A stretch of DNA of 64,000 bases from Leucobacter komagatae (GCF_006716085.1 NZ_VFON01000001.1:2976001-3040000); one strand, 5' to 3'; shown: positions 41,225 to 50,033, numbered from the stretch's first letter. The notes: generated by a model from the sequence alone, not told the origin. Made by a program: numbers and translations.

Positions 41225-42049
41225 ATGACAGCGCTCGAGACCGAGACCGAGCCTGCGGGAGATGAGCCCGGGTTCAGGGTCTCGCTCGACGGCTTTGACG
41301 GTCCGTTCGACCTGCTGCTCACGCTGATCGGTAAGCACGAGCTCGACATCACCGAGGTCTCGCTCTCGCTCGTGACCGACGAGTTCATCGCGTACCTCTC
41401 GACGCTTGAGGGGCAGGGCCTGCTCGCGCTCGATCAGGCTTCGGAGTTTCTCGTCGTCGCGGCGACGCTGCTCGACATGAAGATCGCCAGCCTGCTGCCG
41501 CAGGGCGAGGTCGTTGACCCCGAAGATATCGCGCTGCTCGAAGCCCGCGACCTGCTGTTCGCGAGGCTGCTGCAGTACCGCGCGTTCAAGCAGGCGAGCG
41601 AGTGGTTTCGCGAGCGACTCGTCGCGGAGGAGAAGCGCCACCCGCGGCAGGTGCCGCTCGAACCGAAGTACCGTGAGCGCGGCCCCGAGCTCGTGTGGAC
41701 GCTGTCGCTCGAGGACTTCGCCGCCGTCGCGCTGCTCGCCTTCACGCCGCGCGAGCTTCCGAGTGTTGGGCTCGACCACCTCCACGCCCCGCTCGTGTCG
41801 ATCCGCGAGCAGGCGGCCATCATCGTGTCGATGCTTCGCGGCGGGCCCGCCCGCAGCTTCCGCGAGCTGATCGCCGGGGTGACCGAGAAAGGCGTTATTG
41901 TTGCGCGGTTCCTCGCGATCCTTGAGCTGTACCGCCGTGACGCCGTGCTGTTTGACCAGGCCGAGCCGCTCGGCGAGCTCAGCGTGCAGTGGTCGGGTGA
42001 GCACTGGAATGACGAAGAACTCTCGACGCTAGGAAGTGACTATGACTGA
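41225..42049 (+). CDS. scpA: Segregation and condensation protein A
   Basis: The ATG at 41225 gives 274 residues; an in-frame TTG at 41207 would overlap parA and is less likely. The N-terminal FDGPFDLLLTLIGKHELDITEV and DEFIAYLSTL are the conserved kleisin N-terminal region. EFLVVAATLLDMKIASLLP follows, and the C-terminal winged helix is near RSFRELIAGVTEKGVIVARFLAILEL. It bridges SMC heads with ScpB. It overlaps scpB by 8 bp. Confidence 0.93.
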   Translation: MTALETETEPAGDEPGFRVSLDGFDGPFDLLLTLIGKHELDITEVSLSLVTDEFIAYLSTLEGQGLLALDQASEFLVVAATLLDMKIASLLPQGEVVDPEDIALLEARDLLFARLLQYRAFKQASEWFRERLVAEEKRHPRQVPLEPKYRERGPELVWTLSLEDFAAVALLAFTPRELPSVGLDHLHAPLVSIREQAAIIVSMLRGGPARSFRELIAGVTEKGVIVARFLAILELYRRDAVLFDQAEPLGELSVQWSGEHWNDEELSTLGSDYD

Positions 42050-42653
42050 CGAGACGCTCGCCGCCGCCCGCGCCGCCCACACCCTGCAGCAGCAACTCGA
42101 AGCGCTGCTCATTGTTGCCGACGAGCCGCTCTCGGCGATGGCACTCGCGACCGCCTGTGACGTGCCCGTGCGCGAGGTTCGGAAGGCGCTCGCCGCGCTC
42201 GTCGCCGACTACGACGGGGCAGGCCCGAGCGCGAACGGCGCCGACGAGTCCCGGCAGCCCCGTGGCTTCGAGCTGCGCGAGGTCGCCGGCGGCTACCGGT
42301 TCTACGTGCGAGAGAGCCTCGACCCCGTCGTGGAAGACTTCGTGCAGCAGCAGACCCCGGCGAAGCTGTCGCAGGCCGCGCTTGAGACGCTCGCCGTGAT
42401 CGCGTATCGCCAACCGGTGTCGCGTGGCGCGATCGCGTCGATCCGCGCGGTGAACGTTGACTCCGTCGTGCGGACGCTCCTCGCCCGTGGCCTCGTCGAG
42501 GAGGTCGCGCATGATGCTGAGACGGGCGCGATCCTCTATGGGACGAGCGAGCAGTTGCTCGCGCACCTGGGCATCGGTGACATCAGTGAACTTCCGTCGG
42601 TGGCGCCGCTACTCGACGATGGATCGGAAGGATTTGAGCATGAATCGCTCTAG
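42042..42653 (+). CDS. scpB: Segregation and condensation protein B
   Basis: The ATG at 42042 is well placed behind AGGAAG (a GTG two codons earlier is too close to it), giving 203 residues. Two winged-helix domains are visible: LEALLIVADEPLSAMALATAC and LSQAALETLAVIAYRQPVSRGAIASIRAVNVDSVVRTLLARGLVEE. The latter is the signature of ScpB. It dimerises and binds ScpA within the condensin complex. The stop lies inside the next gene, overlapping by 14 bp. Confidence 0.93.
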   Translation: MTDETLAAARAAHTLQQQLEALLIVADEPLSAMALATACDVPVREVRKALAALVADYDGAGPSANGADESRQPRGFELREVAGGYRFYVRESLDPVVEDFVQQQTPAKLSQAALETLAVIAYRQPVSRGAIASIRAVNVDSVVRTLLARGLVEEVAHDAETGAILYGTSEQLLAHLGIGDISELPSVAPLLDDGSEGFEHESL

Positions 42654-44091
42654 GGACGAAGGCAGCGACAGCGACAGCGGAGGCAGCGGCGACGTCGGTG
42701 GCGAGTTCATCGTCGACGGCAAGGCCGTCGAGATCGACATGGCCGAGTGGGGCTGGGACCGCCCAGTGACCCCCTCCGCGAACGAGGTCGACCGCGCTGG
42801 CGAGGAGGGCACCGTGCGCCTGCAGAAGGCGCTCGCGAACGCGGGCGTCGCCTCGCGCCGCGCCTGCGAGACGCTCATCACGAGCGGCCGGGTCACTGTG
42901 AACGGGGAGGAGCAGCGCGAGCTCGGCTCGCGCGTCAACCCCGAGACCGACGAGGTGCGCGTCGACGGTGTCGTCGTGCAGCTCGACTCGTCGAAGCGCT
43001 ATTTCGTGCTGAACAAGCCCGTCGGCGTCGTCTCGACAATGAGTGACGAGCACGGCCGCCCCGACCTGCGAGAGTTCACGAGCCAGGTGGAGGAGCGCCT
43101 CTACAACGTCGGCCGGCTCGACACCGATACGAGCGGCCTGCTCATCCTCACAAACGACGGTGAGCTCGCGCACAAGCTCGCCCACCCGAGCTTCGGCGTC
43201 GAGAAGACGTACATTGCGAAGGTGCGAGGCCGGGTCACCGCCGCGGTCATCCAGCAGATGCTCGACGGCGTTGAGCTCAAGGACGGGCCCATGCGCGCCG
43301 ACCGCGCGAAGCTCCTACCGAACGGCTCAACAAAGACGCACTCGCTCGTGGAACTCACGATCCACTCGGGTAAGAACCGCATCGTGCGCCGCTTCCTCGC
43401 CGAGCTCGGGCACCCCGTCGAGGAGCTCGTGCGGCGCCAGCTCGGCCCCCTGAACCTTGGCACGCTGCGCGCCGGTGAGCTCCGCGAGCTGTCGGCAGCT
43501 GAGCGCGGTGCACTGCTCTCGTCGGGCGGTGACGGTGGCTCCGGGGCGGAGCCGACCGGTGCGCGCGGCTCGAGCCGCAGCGGCGGGCGCGGCGCCGACG
43601 GAAAGAACAAGAACGCGACCGCGCGGGGTAAGGACCGGCCGATCACGGCCGGGCGACCGGGCGACGGCAAGGGCGCGAAGGGAATGCGCGGGATCGCCGC
43701 GCGCGGCAACCCGAACGCCGGTCGCGGGCAGGCGGATGAGGATCGCGGGGGCGTTCCCCGCGGAGGCTCTGGCGGCGACCGGCGCGGTGACCAGCGCGGT
43801 GACCAGCGGGGTGGCGGTGACTGGCGCGGTGAGCGGCGTGACGACCGGCGCGGTGGCGGTGACCAGCGCGGGCGTTCGGGCGATGGCCGAGGCCGCCCCA
43901 TGGAGCGCGGCTGGGTCGACAACCCCTGGGACGACTCGCGCGGTGACCGGCGCGGCGGCTCCGGCGGTGGCTCGCGCGGCGGCTCCGGCGGACGCTCCGG
44001 CGGACGCTCCGGCGGTGCGCGCGGAGGAGGCCCGCGTGGTGGCAGCTCTTCCGGCGGTGCTCGCGGAGGGAGAGGGCGCGCCGGGCGCTAG
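42640..44091 (+). CDS. RsuA/RluB-family pseudouridine synthase with RGG-like C-terminal tail
   Basis: The ATG at 42640 behind GGAAGGA gives 483 residues. After a 55-residue acidic leader comes an S4 domain (RLQKALANAGVASRRACETLITSGRVTVNG), then the RsuA-type catalytic domain with the Asp in NVGRLDTDTSGLLILTNDGELAHKL and KNRIVRRFLAELGHPVEELVR. It isomerises uridine in rRNA (RluB-like, 23S, is likely). Residues about 350-483 are a Gly/Arg/Asp-rich disordered tail (GDQRGDQRGGGDWRGERRDD), absent from the ~250-residue core family. A similar tail type occurs in the TPR protein at 16828. Confidence 0.9.
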   Translation: MNRSRDEGSDSDSGGSGDVGGEFIVDGKAVEIDMAEWGWDRPVTPSANEVDRAGEEGTVRLQKALANAGVASRRACETLITSGRVTVNGEEQRELGSRVNPETDEVRVDGVVVQLDSSKRYFVLNKPVGVVSTMSDEHGRPDLREFTSQVEERLYNVGRLDTDTSGLLILTNDGELAHKLAHPSFGVEKTYIAKVRGRVTAAVIQQMLDGVELKDGPMRADRAKLLPNGSTKTHSLVELTIHSGKNRIVRRFLAELGHPVEELVRRQLGPLNLGTLRAGELRELSAAERGALLSSGGDGGSGAEPTGARGSSRSGGRGADGKNKNATARGKDRPITAGRPGDGKGAKGMRGIAARGNPNAGRGQADEDRGGVPRGGSGGDRRGDQRGDQRGGGDWRGERRDDRRGGGDQRGRSGDGRGRPMERGWVDNPWDDSRGDRRGGSGGGSRGGSGGRSGGRSGGARGGGPRGGSSSGGARGGRGRAGR

Positions 44092-44119
44092 CGCCGGGTC
44101 GGCGTGCTGCCAGCCGGAG

Positions 44120-44153
44120 CGCTATCCGACGAGCAGCACGCCCACGTAGGCGA
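44120..44153. repeat. 34-bp direct repeat flanking the GNAT gene, left copy
   Basis: Identical over 34 bp to 44867-44900. The right copy is the last 11 codons plus stop of the YeiH-type gene; the left copy is orphaned beyond the GNAT stop. Confidence 0.85.
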
Positions 44154-44181
44154 CTCAGTAGTCGCAGAGAGGCCGCGTGCT

Positions 44182-44787
44182 CTACGTGGCCTGGGCCGAA
44201 GAACCCGGCGATTCCAAGGTAATCCACTCCTCGTCGACCGTGTATCCGAGGTTCGTGTTCACAGTGAGGATAGCGGTGTTCTCTGCCGCCCCTCCTGTTC
44301 GAAATGTCTCGACGCCATCCCCTACGAGGGCAATCAGTGATGCGGCCTTGAGAGCTGAAGCAATGCCAAGACCTCGAGTACTTGGGTCTACAACGGTGAA
44401 ATTGGTCTCTGCATGTTGCCCATCGATGTCGACAAAAGTCACCCCAATCGCTCGGCCTGCCTTATCGAACGCGCCAAAGCCGCGCTTTCCAGGACTAGCT
44501 CGAACGGCGGACATCGTTAAGGGGGCACGGCGAGTTGCTGGCCCACCCGGGTAGTCCGCTGTGGTCGCTGCATCCAGCGCCAGAACGGAGGGCAGGTCTG
44601 CGTCGCGGATTTCGCGGATCTCGCTATGCCGGTTTCCACGCTCGACCAGTGCCGTGAGCGCATCGACGTCAACGTCCATCGCTGTAAGTTTGGCTCCCCA
44701 AGAACGGAAGACATTGGCCCATCCGCGATTTTCCAGACCGGTGCGCCTGATGTCGTCGGACTTCATCACTATCTGCTGAGGTTGCAC
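44182..44787 (-). CDS. GNAT-family acetyltransferase (likely acquired)
   Basis: A 201-residue protein. The C-terminal half is GNAT-like: FGAFDKAGRAIGVTFVDIDG as beta strands, TNFTVVDPSTRGLGIASALKAASLIAL carrying the acetyl-CoA pyrophosphate loop (RGLGIA), and NTAILTVNTNLGYTVDEEW near the end. The N-terminal half (about 1-95) is a degenerate second GNAT-like domain. The base composition is visibly less GC-rich than the neighbours, and a 34-bp direct repeat brackets it, suggesting recent insertion. The start is uncertain; ATG at 44766 is an alternative. The substrate is unknown. Confidence 0.77.
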   Translation of the reverse strand: MQPQQIVMKSDDIRRTGLENRGWANVFRSWGAKLTAMDVDVDALTALVERGNRHSEIREIRDADLPSVLALDAATTADYPGGPATRRAPLTMSAVRASPGKRGFGAFDKAGRAIGVTFVDIDGQHAETNFTVVDPSTRGLGIASALKAASLIALVGDGVETFRTGGAAENTAILTVNTNLGYTVDEEWITLESPGSSAQAT

Positions 44788-44866
44788 TCAATCAGTATGC
44801 CCCGGACGCGGCATGCAAGCCACGGGTGGTCAGTTGGCCGATGATTTGGGTGACAACCCGCCGGGT

Positions 44867-44900
44867 CGCTATCCGACGAGCAGCACGCCCACGTAGGCGA
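44867..44900. repeat. 34-bp direct repeat flanking the GNAT gene, right copy
   Basis: The 3' end of the YeiH-type gene (reading YVGVLLVG-stop on the minus strand), identical to 44120-44153. Confidence 0.85.
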
Positions 44901-46014
44901 TTGTCGCAACGAGCACGGTCGCGAGCGCGGCGAGGGCGAAAGGCCTGAACCCGACCTTTAAGAGGCTCTTCACCTTCACGCCGCAGCCGAGACCAAACAT
45001 CGCTGCCGAGAGCAGCACAGTCTGCAGGAGCTGGCCCGCGACGAGCGCGCCCTCGGGAAGCGGCACGAACGAGCGCAGCAGCACCATCGCGAGGAACCCG
45101 ATGATGAACGGGGGCACGATGGGAGGCAACTTGGGCTGACTGCCGGGCTGGCCACCAGTCTCGACCTCGGCCGCAGCCCCCGCGGCCGCGACACCCGCCG
45201 CCCGCCGAATGCGTACGCTCAACACTGCCATGATCGGCGCGAGCAGCAGCACGCGGGCGAGCTTTACGACCACCGCGAGGGTGAGCGCGGTCCCGCCGAG
45301 GATCCCGCCCACCGCGACGACCTGCGCGATCTCGTGGATTGACGCGCCGGCCCACATGCCCGTCTGGTCGCTCGTGAGCCCGATGACTGGGCCGAGGAAC
45401 GGCACGAGTGGGATCATGATCGTCCCGAAGATCACGACGAGCGCAACCGCAGTGACGGTTGCCTGCTCGTGCTCGTCGTCGGGGTCTGTCACTCCGGCGG
45501 CGCCGGCGACGGCCGCCGCACCGCAGATCGAGAACCCGCAGGCGATGAGCAGCGTGAGCTGGGTGGGCACCTTCATGAGCTTGCCGAGCGCGACGGTGCC
45601 GAACAGGCCGCCCGCGACGACACAGACGATCACGGCGAGCACCGGTGCACCGAGCGCGACGATGTCGCCGAGCACGAGCTGGAGGCCGAGAAACACGATC
45701 CCTGCGCGAAGCAGCTTCTTCGCCGAGAAGTCGATGCCGGGAGCTGCCGCCCGGGGCAGAACCCCGGTGTTCGCGGCCACAATGCCGAGCACGATCGCGA
45801 TGATCATGGGGCTGACCCCGGGGAGTGCAACCCCAACGGCATAGGAGGCGCCTGCGGCGGCGAGGCAGATGAGGAGACCGGGCGTGATCCTGCGCGTCCA
45901 TGCCGCGAGCCGGGGGCCGCGGGGTGCGCTTGGCTCCTGCGCCGGGGCGGTGTGCGTTGCTGTTCGTGTTGCGGGGGCTACCGATGATTCCGGGGGCAGG
46001 GCTTGGTCGTTCAC
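44869..46014 (-). CDS. YeiH-type (UPF0324) putative sulfate exporter
   Basis: The GTG at 46014 (VNDQALPPESS) is preceded by GGAGGAGGAAC, giving 381 residues; the open frame continues upstream without support. About 10 membrane helices are present with family segments ISPMIIAIVLGIVAAN-like (here VSPMIIAIVLGIVAANTGVL), IDFSAKKLLRAGIVFLGLQL, CGFSICGAAAVAGAAGV and GMWAGASIHEIAQVVAVGG. Related proteins are annotated as sulfate or sulfonate-degradation exporters; a LysR regulator divergent from it matches the common YeiH-YeiE arrangement. The substrate is inferred from family only. Confidence 0.86.
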   Translation of the reverse strand: MNDQALPPESSVAPATRTATHTAPAQEPSAPRGPRLAAWTRRITPGLLICLAAAGASYAVGVALPGVSPMIIAIVLGIVAANTGVLPRAAAPGIDFSAKKLLRAGIVFLGLQLVLGDIVALGAPVLAVIVCVVAGGLFGTVALGKLMKVPTQLTLLIACGFSICGAAAVAGAAGVTDPDDEHEQATVTAVALVVIFGTIMIPLVPFLGPVIGLTSDQTGMWAGASIHEIAQVVAVGGILGGTALTLAVVVKLARVLLLAPIMAVLSVRIRRAAGVAAAGAAAEVETGGQPGSQPKLPPIVPPFIIGFLAMVLLRSFVPLPEGALVAGQLLQTVLLSAAMFGLGCGVKVKSLLKVGFRPFALAALATVLVATIAYVGVLLVG

Positions 46015-46104
46015 GCCCCTTATGTTCCTCCTCCGCGCAGAGTCGCGGTAGGTGCAATAACCGCGAGGCCCACAAGCTATCCTTGTGGCTAGACAGGGGG
46101 CAGC
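46015..46104. promoter_or_regulatory. Divergent promoter region of the YeiH/LysR pair
   Basis: The 90-bp gap holds both ribosome binding sites (GGAGGAGGAAC for the exporter, AGGGGGC for LysR). CACAAGCTATCCTTGTG (46071-46087) is an inverted repeat CACAAG-N5-CTTGTG that could be a LysR-type operator. Confidence 0.5.
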
Positions 46105-47010
46105 ATGGAACGTGAACCAGACATTGGCGCGTTGCGCGCGCTCGCCCTCATCGCCGAGACCGGCAGTATTTCTGCGGCGAGCTCCGTGCTCGGGCTGAGC
46201 CAGCAGGCGGCCTCGCTGCGTGTGCGCTCGCTTGAGCAGGAGCTCGGCGTGCCACTGCTCGTGCGTTCGGCGCGGGGGTCTCGGCTCACCGAAGCCGGAG
46301 AACTCGTGGTCGGGTGGGCATGCCTGGTGCTCGACGCGGCGAACGGGTTTGGGGCGGCGGTTGCGGCCTTGCGGGAGGGGCAGGGAAATAGCCTGCGCAT
46401 CGCAGCGAGCCTCACAATCGCTGAGCACCTCCTGCCGGGGTGGATCGCGCGGTGGCGCGGGCTGCAGGGGCCGAGTGGGGCGACCGCCACCCTTACCGCT
46501 GCCAACAGTTCCGCCGTGATCGCTTCGCTTCGCTCGGGCGACGTTGATCTCGGCTTTGTGGAGACCCCCGAGCTGCCCTCCGACCTGTCGGCCGCGACTG
46601 TCGGGCGTGACCGTATCGAGGTCGTCGTCGCCGCGAGCCACCCCTGGGCCGGGCGAACGGTCAGCCCGGCCGAGCTCGCCGCGACCCCGATGGTACACCG
46701 CGAGCGGGGAAGCGGCACCCGATTGGCATTCGAGCGTGCGCTCGCCGCAGCGGGCCACCCACTTGAAGCCGAGCCCGCCGCGGTACACGAGACGACCCTT
46801 GGGGCGCGCAGCGCTGTGATGGCAGGCGTGGCGCCTGGCGCTCTCAGCGTGCTCGCGGTTCGTGACGACATTCGGGGTGGTCGGCTGGCACGTGTTGCAG
46901 TGGCTGGGCTCGAGATCACCCGGCCGCTCACGGCGCTGTGGCGTGGCGCTGACCCGACCGCCGCGGCGCAGGAGCTGCTGCAGGAAATCGCGGAGTCACA
47001 GGGCGCCTAG
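46105..47010 (+). CDS. LysR-family transcriptional regulator
   Basis: The 301-residue protein has an N-terminal winged helix (ALALIAETGSISAASSVLGLSQQAASLRVRSLEQELG, about 9-45) with the classic LTEAGELVV end. A periplasmic-binding-like effector domain extends to the C-terminus. Divergent transcription from the YeiH-type exporter and the CACAAG-N5-CTTGTG palindrome between them indicate local control of that exporter. The ligand is not identified. Confidence 0.9.
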   Translation: MEREPDIGALRALALIAETGSISAASSVLGLSQQAASLRVRSLEQELGVPLLVRSARGSRLTEAGELVVGWACLVLDAANGFGAAVAALREGQGNSLRIAASLTIAEHLLPGWIARWRGLQGPSGATATLTAANSSAVIASLRSGDVDLGFVETPELPSDLSAATVGRDRIEVVVAASHPWAGRTVSPAELAATPMVHRERGSGTRLAFERALAAAGHPLEAEPAAVHETTLGARSAVMAGVAPGALSVLAVRDDIRGGRLARVAVAGLEITRPLTALWRGADPTAAAQELLQEIAESQGA

Positions 47011-47065
47011 GCTTGGTGGGGTTGCGCGCCCGAACCCGGACCTTCGGCCCTCAACACATCTTTTT

Positions 47066-47110
47066 CGCGAGCGCACACCTAAATACGGGTGATTACGGTG
47101 TGCGCTCGCG
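47066..47110. repeat. Long palindromic element between convergent genes (copy 2)
   Basis: CGCGAGCGCACACC (47066-47079) is the exact complement of 47097-47110 around a 17-nt loop. The pairing continues outwards through CATCTT/AAGATG. The arm TTTTCGCGAGCGCACACC differs from the arm at 20591-20607 (TTTCTCGAGTGCACATC) at only a few positions. It lies between the LysR and dehydrogenase stops. Confidence 0.6.
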
Positions 47111-47158
47111 AAGATGATGTGCTCTGGTGGGGTGGCGGCGCCAAGCCCTGCCGCCTCG

Positions 47159-48286
47159 CTACCGGCTGGCGGGGAGTGCTGCGAGGGTGGCGAGCAGGGA
47201 GTCTTGCACGAGGTCGGTGTTCGCGCGGCCAGAGCGCACGATGTTGGCGATGCGTGTGCCGAGTTCTGCGGTCGTGGCGCCCATGTCTGCGCCTGCGAGG
47301 GCGGGGAGGCTGCCGAGGACTTCGACGGTTGCTGCCTCGATGGCTTGGGCTGCTTCGCCCTCGCCGAGGTGGCCGAGCATGAGTGCGAGGGAGAGGATCG
47401 CGCCCGAGGGGTTTGCCCAGCCCTTGCCCGCGATGTCGGGGGCGGAGCCGTGGATCGCTTCGAACATGCTGGGCGCGGTTCCGTCGAGGTTGAGGTTTGC
47501 GCTGGTTGCGACGCCGAGGCCGCCCTGGATGACGGCGCCGAGGTCGGTGATGATGTCGCCGAAGAGGTTGTCGGTGACGACGACGTCGAAGCGTTCCGGG
47601 GTGAGTGGCAGGTGGAAGCACATGGCGTCGACGTGTACGTAGTCGGTTTCGACCTCCGGGTAGCGCTTTGCGACGTCGGCGACGACTTCCTGCCAGAGCT
47701 GGCCGGCGGCGACGAGGATGTTCGTTTTGTGGCAGAGGGTGAGCTTCTTGCGGCGTCCGAGCGCGAGGCGGAACGAGAAGTCGACGACGCGTTCGATTCC
47801 GGCGCGGGTGTTGAGCGATTCCTGCATGGCGACCGCGTTGGGGGTGCCGGCGTGGACGGTTGAGCCCTGGCCGACGTATGCGCCCTCGGTGTTTTCGCGA
47901 ACGATGACGAGTTCGCAGCGCTCGGGGGTGAGGCCTGCGATGGGGGTGGGGACGCCGGGGTAGAGGCGGACGGGGCGGACGTTTGCTGCCTGCTGGAAGC
48001 GCTGGCGCATTTCGAGGATGAAGCCGCGTTCGAGGATGCCGGGGGTGACGCGGGGGTCGCCCATGGAGCCGAAGAGGATCGCGTCGGCGCCGCGCAGCTG
48101 GCCTTGTACCTCGGCGAAGAGTTCGCCGGTTTCGAGGTAGTGGTTGGCGCCCGCGGCGTATTCGGTGCGGGTGGTGGTGAAGTTGTAGCGGGTTTCGGCT
48201 GCGTCGAGGACTTCGAGGGCGCAGGAGATGACTTCGGGGCCGATGCCGTCGCCTGGGAGGATGGCGATGGTGTGGGAGCGCGTCAT
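47159..48286 (-). CDS. Isocitrate/isopropylmalate dehydrogenase-family enzyme
   Basis: A 375-residue protein behind AAGGATCC. Motifs include LPGDGIGPEVI, IVRENTEGAYVGQGS, the catalytic Lys in LCHKTNILVAAGQLW, Asp residues of the metal site in VVVTDNLFGDIITDLGAVIQGG, and HGSAPDIAGKGWANPSG. This covers LeuB and tartrate/malate-type decarboxylating dehydrogenases. ENTEGAYVGQGS resembles LeuB, but no leuACD genes are near, and it is divergent from an ALDH-SDR operon with an operator of a GntR regulator between them. A catabolic role is therefore as likely as leucine synthesis. Confidence 0.85.
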   Translation of the reverse strand: MTRSHTIAILPGDGIGPEVISCALEVLDAAETRYNFTTTRTEYAAGANHYLETGELFAEVQGQLRGADAILFGSMGDPRVTPGILERGFILEMRQRFQQAANVRPVRLYPGVPTPIAGLTPERCELVIVRENTEGAYVGQGSTVHAGTPNAVAMQESLNTRAGIERVVDFSFRLALGRRKKLTLCHKTNILVAAGQLWQEVVADVAKRYPEVETDYVHVDAMCFHLPLTPERFDVVVTDNLFGDIITDLGAVIQGGLGVATSANLNLDGTAPSMFEAIHGSAPDIAGKGWANPSGAILSLALMLGHLGEGEAAQAIEAATVEVLGSLPALAGADMGATTAELGTRIANIVRSGRANTDLVQDSLLATLAALPASR

Positions 48287-48319
48287 TGGGATCCTTTCGG
48301 GGCCGAAGGGCGCGCGGCG

Positions 48320-48348
48320 TTGTCGCGGGCCAACTGTTCAACTATATT
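48320..48348 (+). promoter_or_regulatory. Candidate promoter of the ALDH-SDR operon
   Basis: TTGTCG (48320-48325) and TATATT (48343-48348) are exactly 17 bp apart. The GntR-type operator starts 4 bp after the -10, covering the expected transcription start. Confidence 0.6.
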
Positions 48349-48351
48349 AAC

Positions 48352-48362
48352 TGGTAAGACCA
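48352..48362. promoter_or_regulatory. GntR (FadR-type) operator, site 1
   Basis: TGGTAAGACCA is a TGGT-N3-ACCA palindrome, the class bound by FadR-subfamily GntR regulators. The identical 11-mer, plus the following CT, recurs at 58757-58767 beside the GntR gene. It lies between the divergent dehydrogenase and ALDH genes, at the presumed +1 of the latter. Confidence 0.68.
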
Positions 48363-48462
48363 CTCGTTTGAAGGCCCGCTGCCGCGCCCAGGTAGCCGCG
48401 GTGCGGCCGGCCGACGATCCTCACCGCACTCCCGCACCCCGCACGACAGCAAGGATCCAGCA

Positions 48463-49986
48463 ATGACCGCCACATCCGCCGCATCGACTGCTCCCGAGCT
48501 CGGCACCCCCGAACTCCGCGCCCCCGCGGGCGCCCTGCCCATCGGCAAGGGCTGGCGCGACCTCGCCGAATCGTCTGACATCGTCTTCCCGTTCGACGGC
48601 TCCGTGTTCGCGCACGCGCCGGTGAGCACGGCCGCCGACTCCCGCGACGCGCTCGACGCCGCTGAGGCCGCCCGCCCCGAGGTCGCGGCGCTCACGACCG
48701 CCGAGCGCAAGGCGATCTTGCAGGGTATCCATGACCGCCTCCGCGCCGACGCGCAGCGCTTCGAGGACCTCCTCGTGCTCGAAACTGGCAAGCCCCGCGC
48801 CGACTGCCGGGTCGAGGTGAACCGCACGATTGTCACGCTGCAGGCCACGATCGAAGAGGCCTCGCACGTCACCGGCGAGACCGTCCCGCTCGACGTGCAA
48901 GAGCTCGGCCGCGGCATGATCGGCTACTACACGCGCAAGCCCGCGGGCGTGATCGTCGCGATCGCCGGCTTCAACTACCCCCTGCTGCTCGCGACCCACA
49001 AGCTCGCGCCCGCGATCGCCGCGGGCTGCCCGGTCATCGTGAAGCCCGCGCCGAACACCCCGCTCGCCACGCTCGAGCTGCTCGCGATCACGCGCGACGT
49101 GCTCGCGGAGCACGGCGTCACTGGCGCGGCAGTCCAGCTCGTGAACGGCGGCCCGGAGGTCGGTGAGACGCTCGTGCAGGATCCGCGTGCGGCCGTCGTT
49201 TCCTTCACCGGATCGGCGAAGATTGGGCATCTCATCGCGAAGCAGGCGGCTCCGCGCAAGGCGCTGCTCGAACTCGGCTCGAACACGGGCTTCATCGTCG
49301 CGGCCGACGCCGATATTGAGGCCGCGGTCGACGCGGTGTTCCGCGGTGGCTTCTACGCGAACGGGCAGGCGTGCATCTCGGTGCAGCGCGTCGTGCTTGA
49401 GAGCCCGATCGCCGAGCGGTTCACCGCCCGCCTCATTGAGCGCATGGGCGAGATCGTCGTCGGTGATCCCCGTGACATCACGACGAACGTTGCGCCCGTC
49501 ATCAACGAGGCATCGGGGGAGCGGATCCGTGCGATGGTGGATCGCGCCCTCGCCGCGGGCGCCGCGCTCCTGACGCCAGGCACGATCCCCGCGGGCGGCG
49601 CTGAGGACGAGACCGCCGCGGCCGTGCCGCCGATCGTGCTCGGCGATGTGCCCCGCGAGGTTGACGCCTGGTGCGAGGAGATCTTTGGCCCGGTCGTCTG
49701 CCTCACCACGGTGGACTCGGTTGACGAGGCCATCGACCTCGTCAACGACTCGCGCTACGGGCTGCAGGCCGCCGTCTACACGGCGTCGCTCGAGTCGGCC
49801 TTCGCCGCGATCGAGCGGCTCGAGGTCGGCGGCGTCGTCGTGAACGAGATCCCCGGCTTCCGCTCCGACATCATGCCCTACGGCGGTGTGAAAGACTCCG
49901 GCATCGGCCGCGAGGGCCCGCGCTACGCGATCGAGGAGTACACGGTCACCCGCATGGCGATGATTCGTCCGAGGGCACGCTCTTAA
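48463..49986 (+). CDS. Aldehyde dehydrogenase (NAD(P)-dependent)
   Basis: The 507-residue protein starts behind AAGGATCC. The ALDH fold is evident: PAGVIVAIAGFNYPLLLATHKLAPAIAAGCPVIVKPA (cofactor site), FTGSAKIGHLIAKQAAPRKALLELGSNTG (general base Glu) and the catalytic Cys in FYANGQACISVQRVV, then EEIFGPVVCLTTV. It resembles benzaldehyde, lactaldehyde or semialdehyde dehydrogenases. It is first of a two-gene operon with an SDR 47 bp downstream and has a GntR operator in its promoter. The physiological aldehyde is unknown. Confidence 0.9.
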   Translation: MTATSAASTAPELGTPELRAPAGALPIGKGWRDLAESSDIVFPFDGSVFAHAPVSTAADSRDALDAAEAARPEVAALTTAERKAILQGIHDRLRADAQRFEDLLVLETGKPRADCRVEVNRTIVTLQATIEEASHVTGETVPLDVQELGRGMIGYYTRKPAGVIVAIAGFNYPLLLATHKLAPAIAAGCPVIVKPAPNTPLATLELLAITRDVLAEHGVTGAAVQLVNGGPEVGETLVQDPRAAVVSFTGSAKIGHLIAKQAAPRKALLELGSNTGFIVAADADIEAAVDAVFRGGFYANGQACISVQRVVLESPIAERFTARLIERMGEIVVGDPRDITTNVAPVINEASGERIRAMVDRALAAGAALLTPGTIPAGGAEDETAAAVPPIVLGDVPREVDAWCEEIFGPVVCLTTVDSVDEAIDLVNDSRYGLQAAVYTASLESAFAAIERLEVGGVVVNEIPGFRSDIMPYGGVKDSGIGREGPRYAIEEYTVTRMAMIRPRARS

Positions 49987-50033
49987 CGGGCCGCCCCGCT
50001 CACCACGTTTCCCAGACTCAAAGGACTCAAAAC

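Noticed and set aside
46015..46788. N-terminal extension of the YeiH-type protein to 639 residues
   Set aside because: The extension crosses the divergent LysR gene; the GTG at 46014 has a strong RBS and the protein then has normal length.
47079..48341. 420-codon minus-strand frame overlapping the isopropylmalate-type dehydrogenase
   Set aside because: Its translation is an Arg/Pro/His-rich shadow; the other minus-strand frame carries all dehydrogenase motifs.
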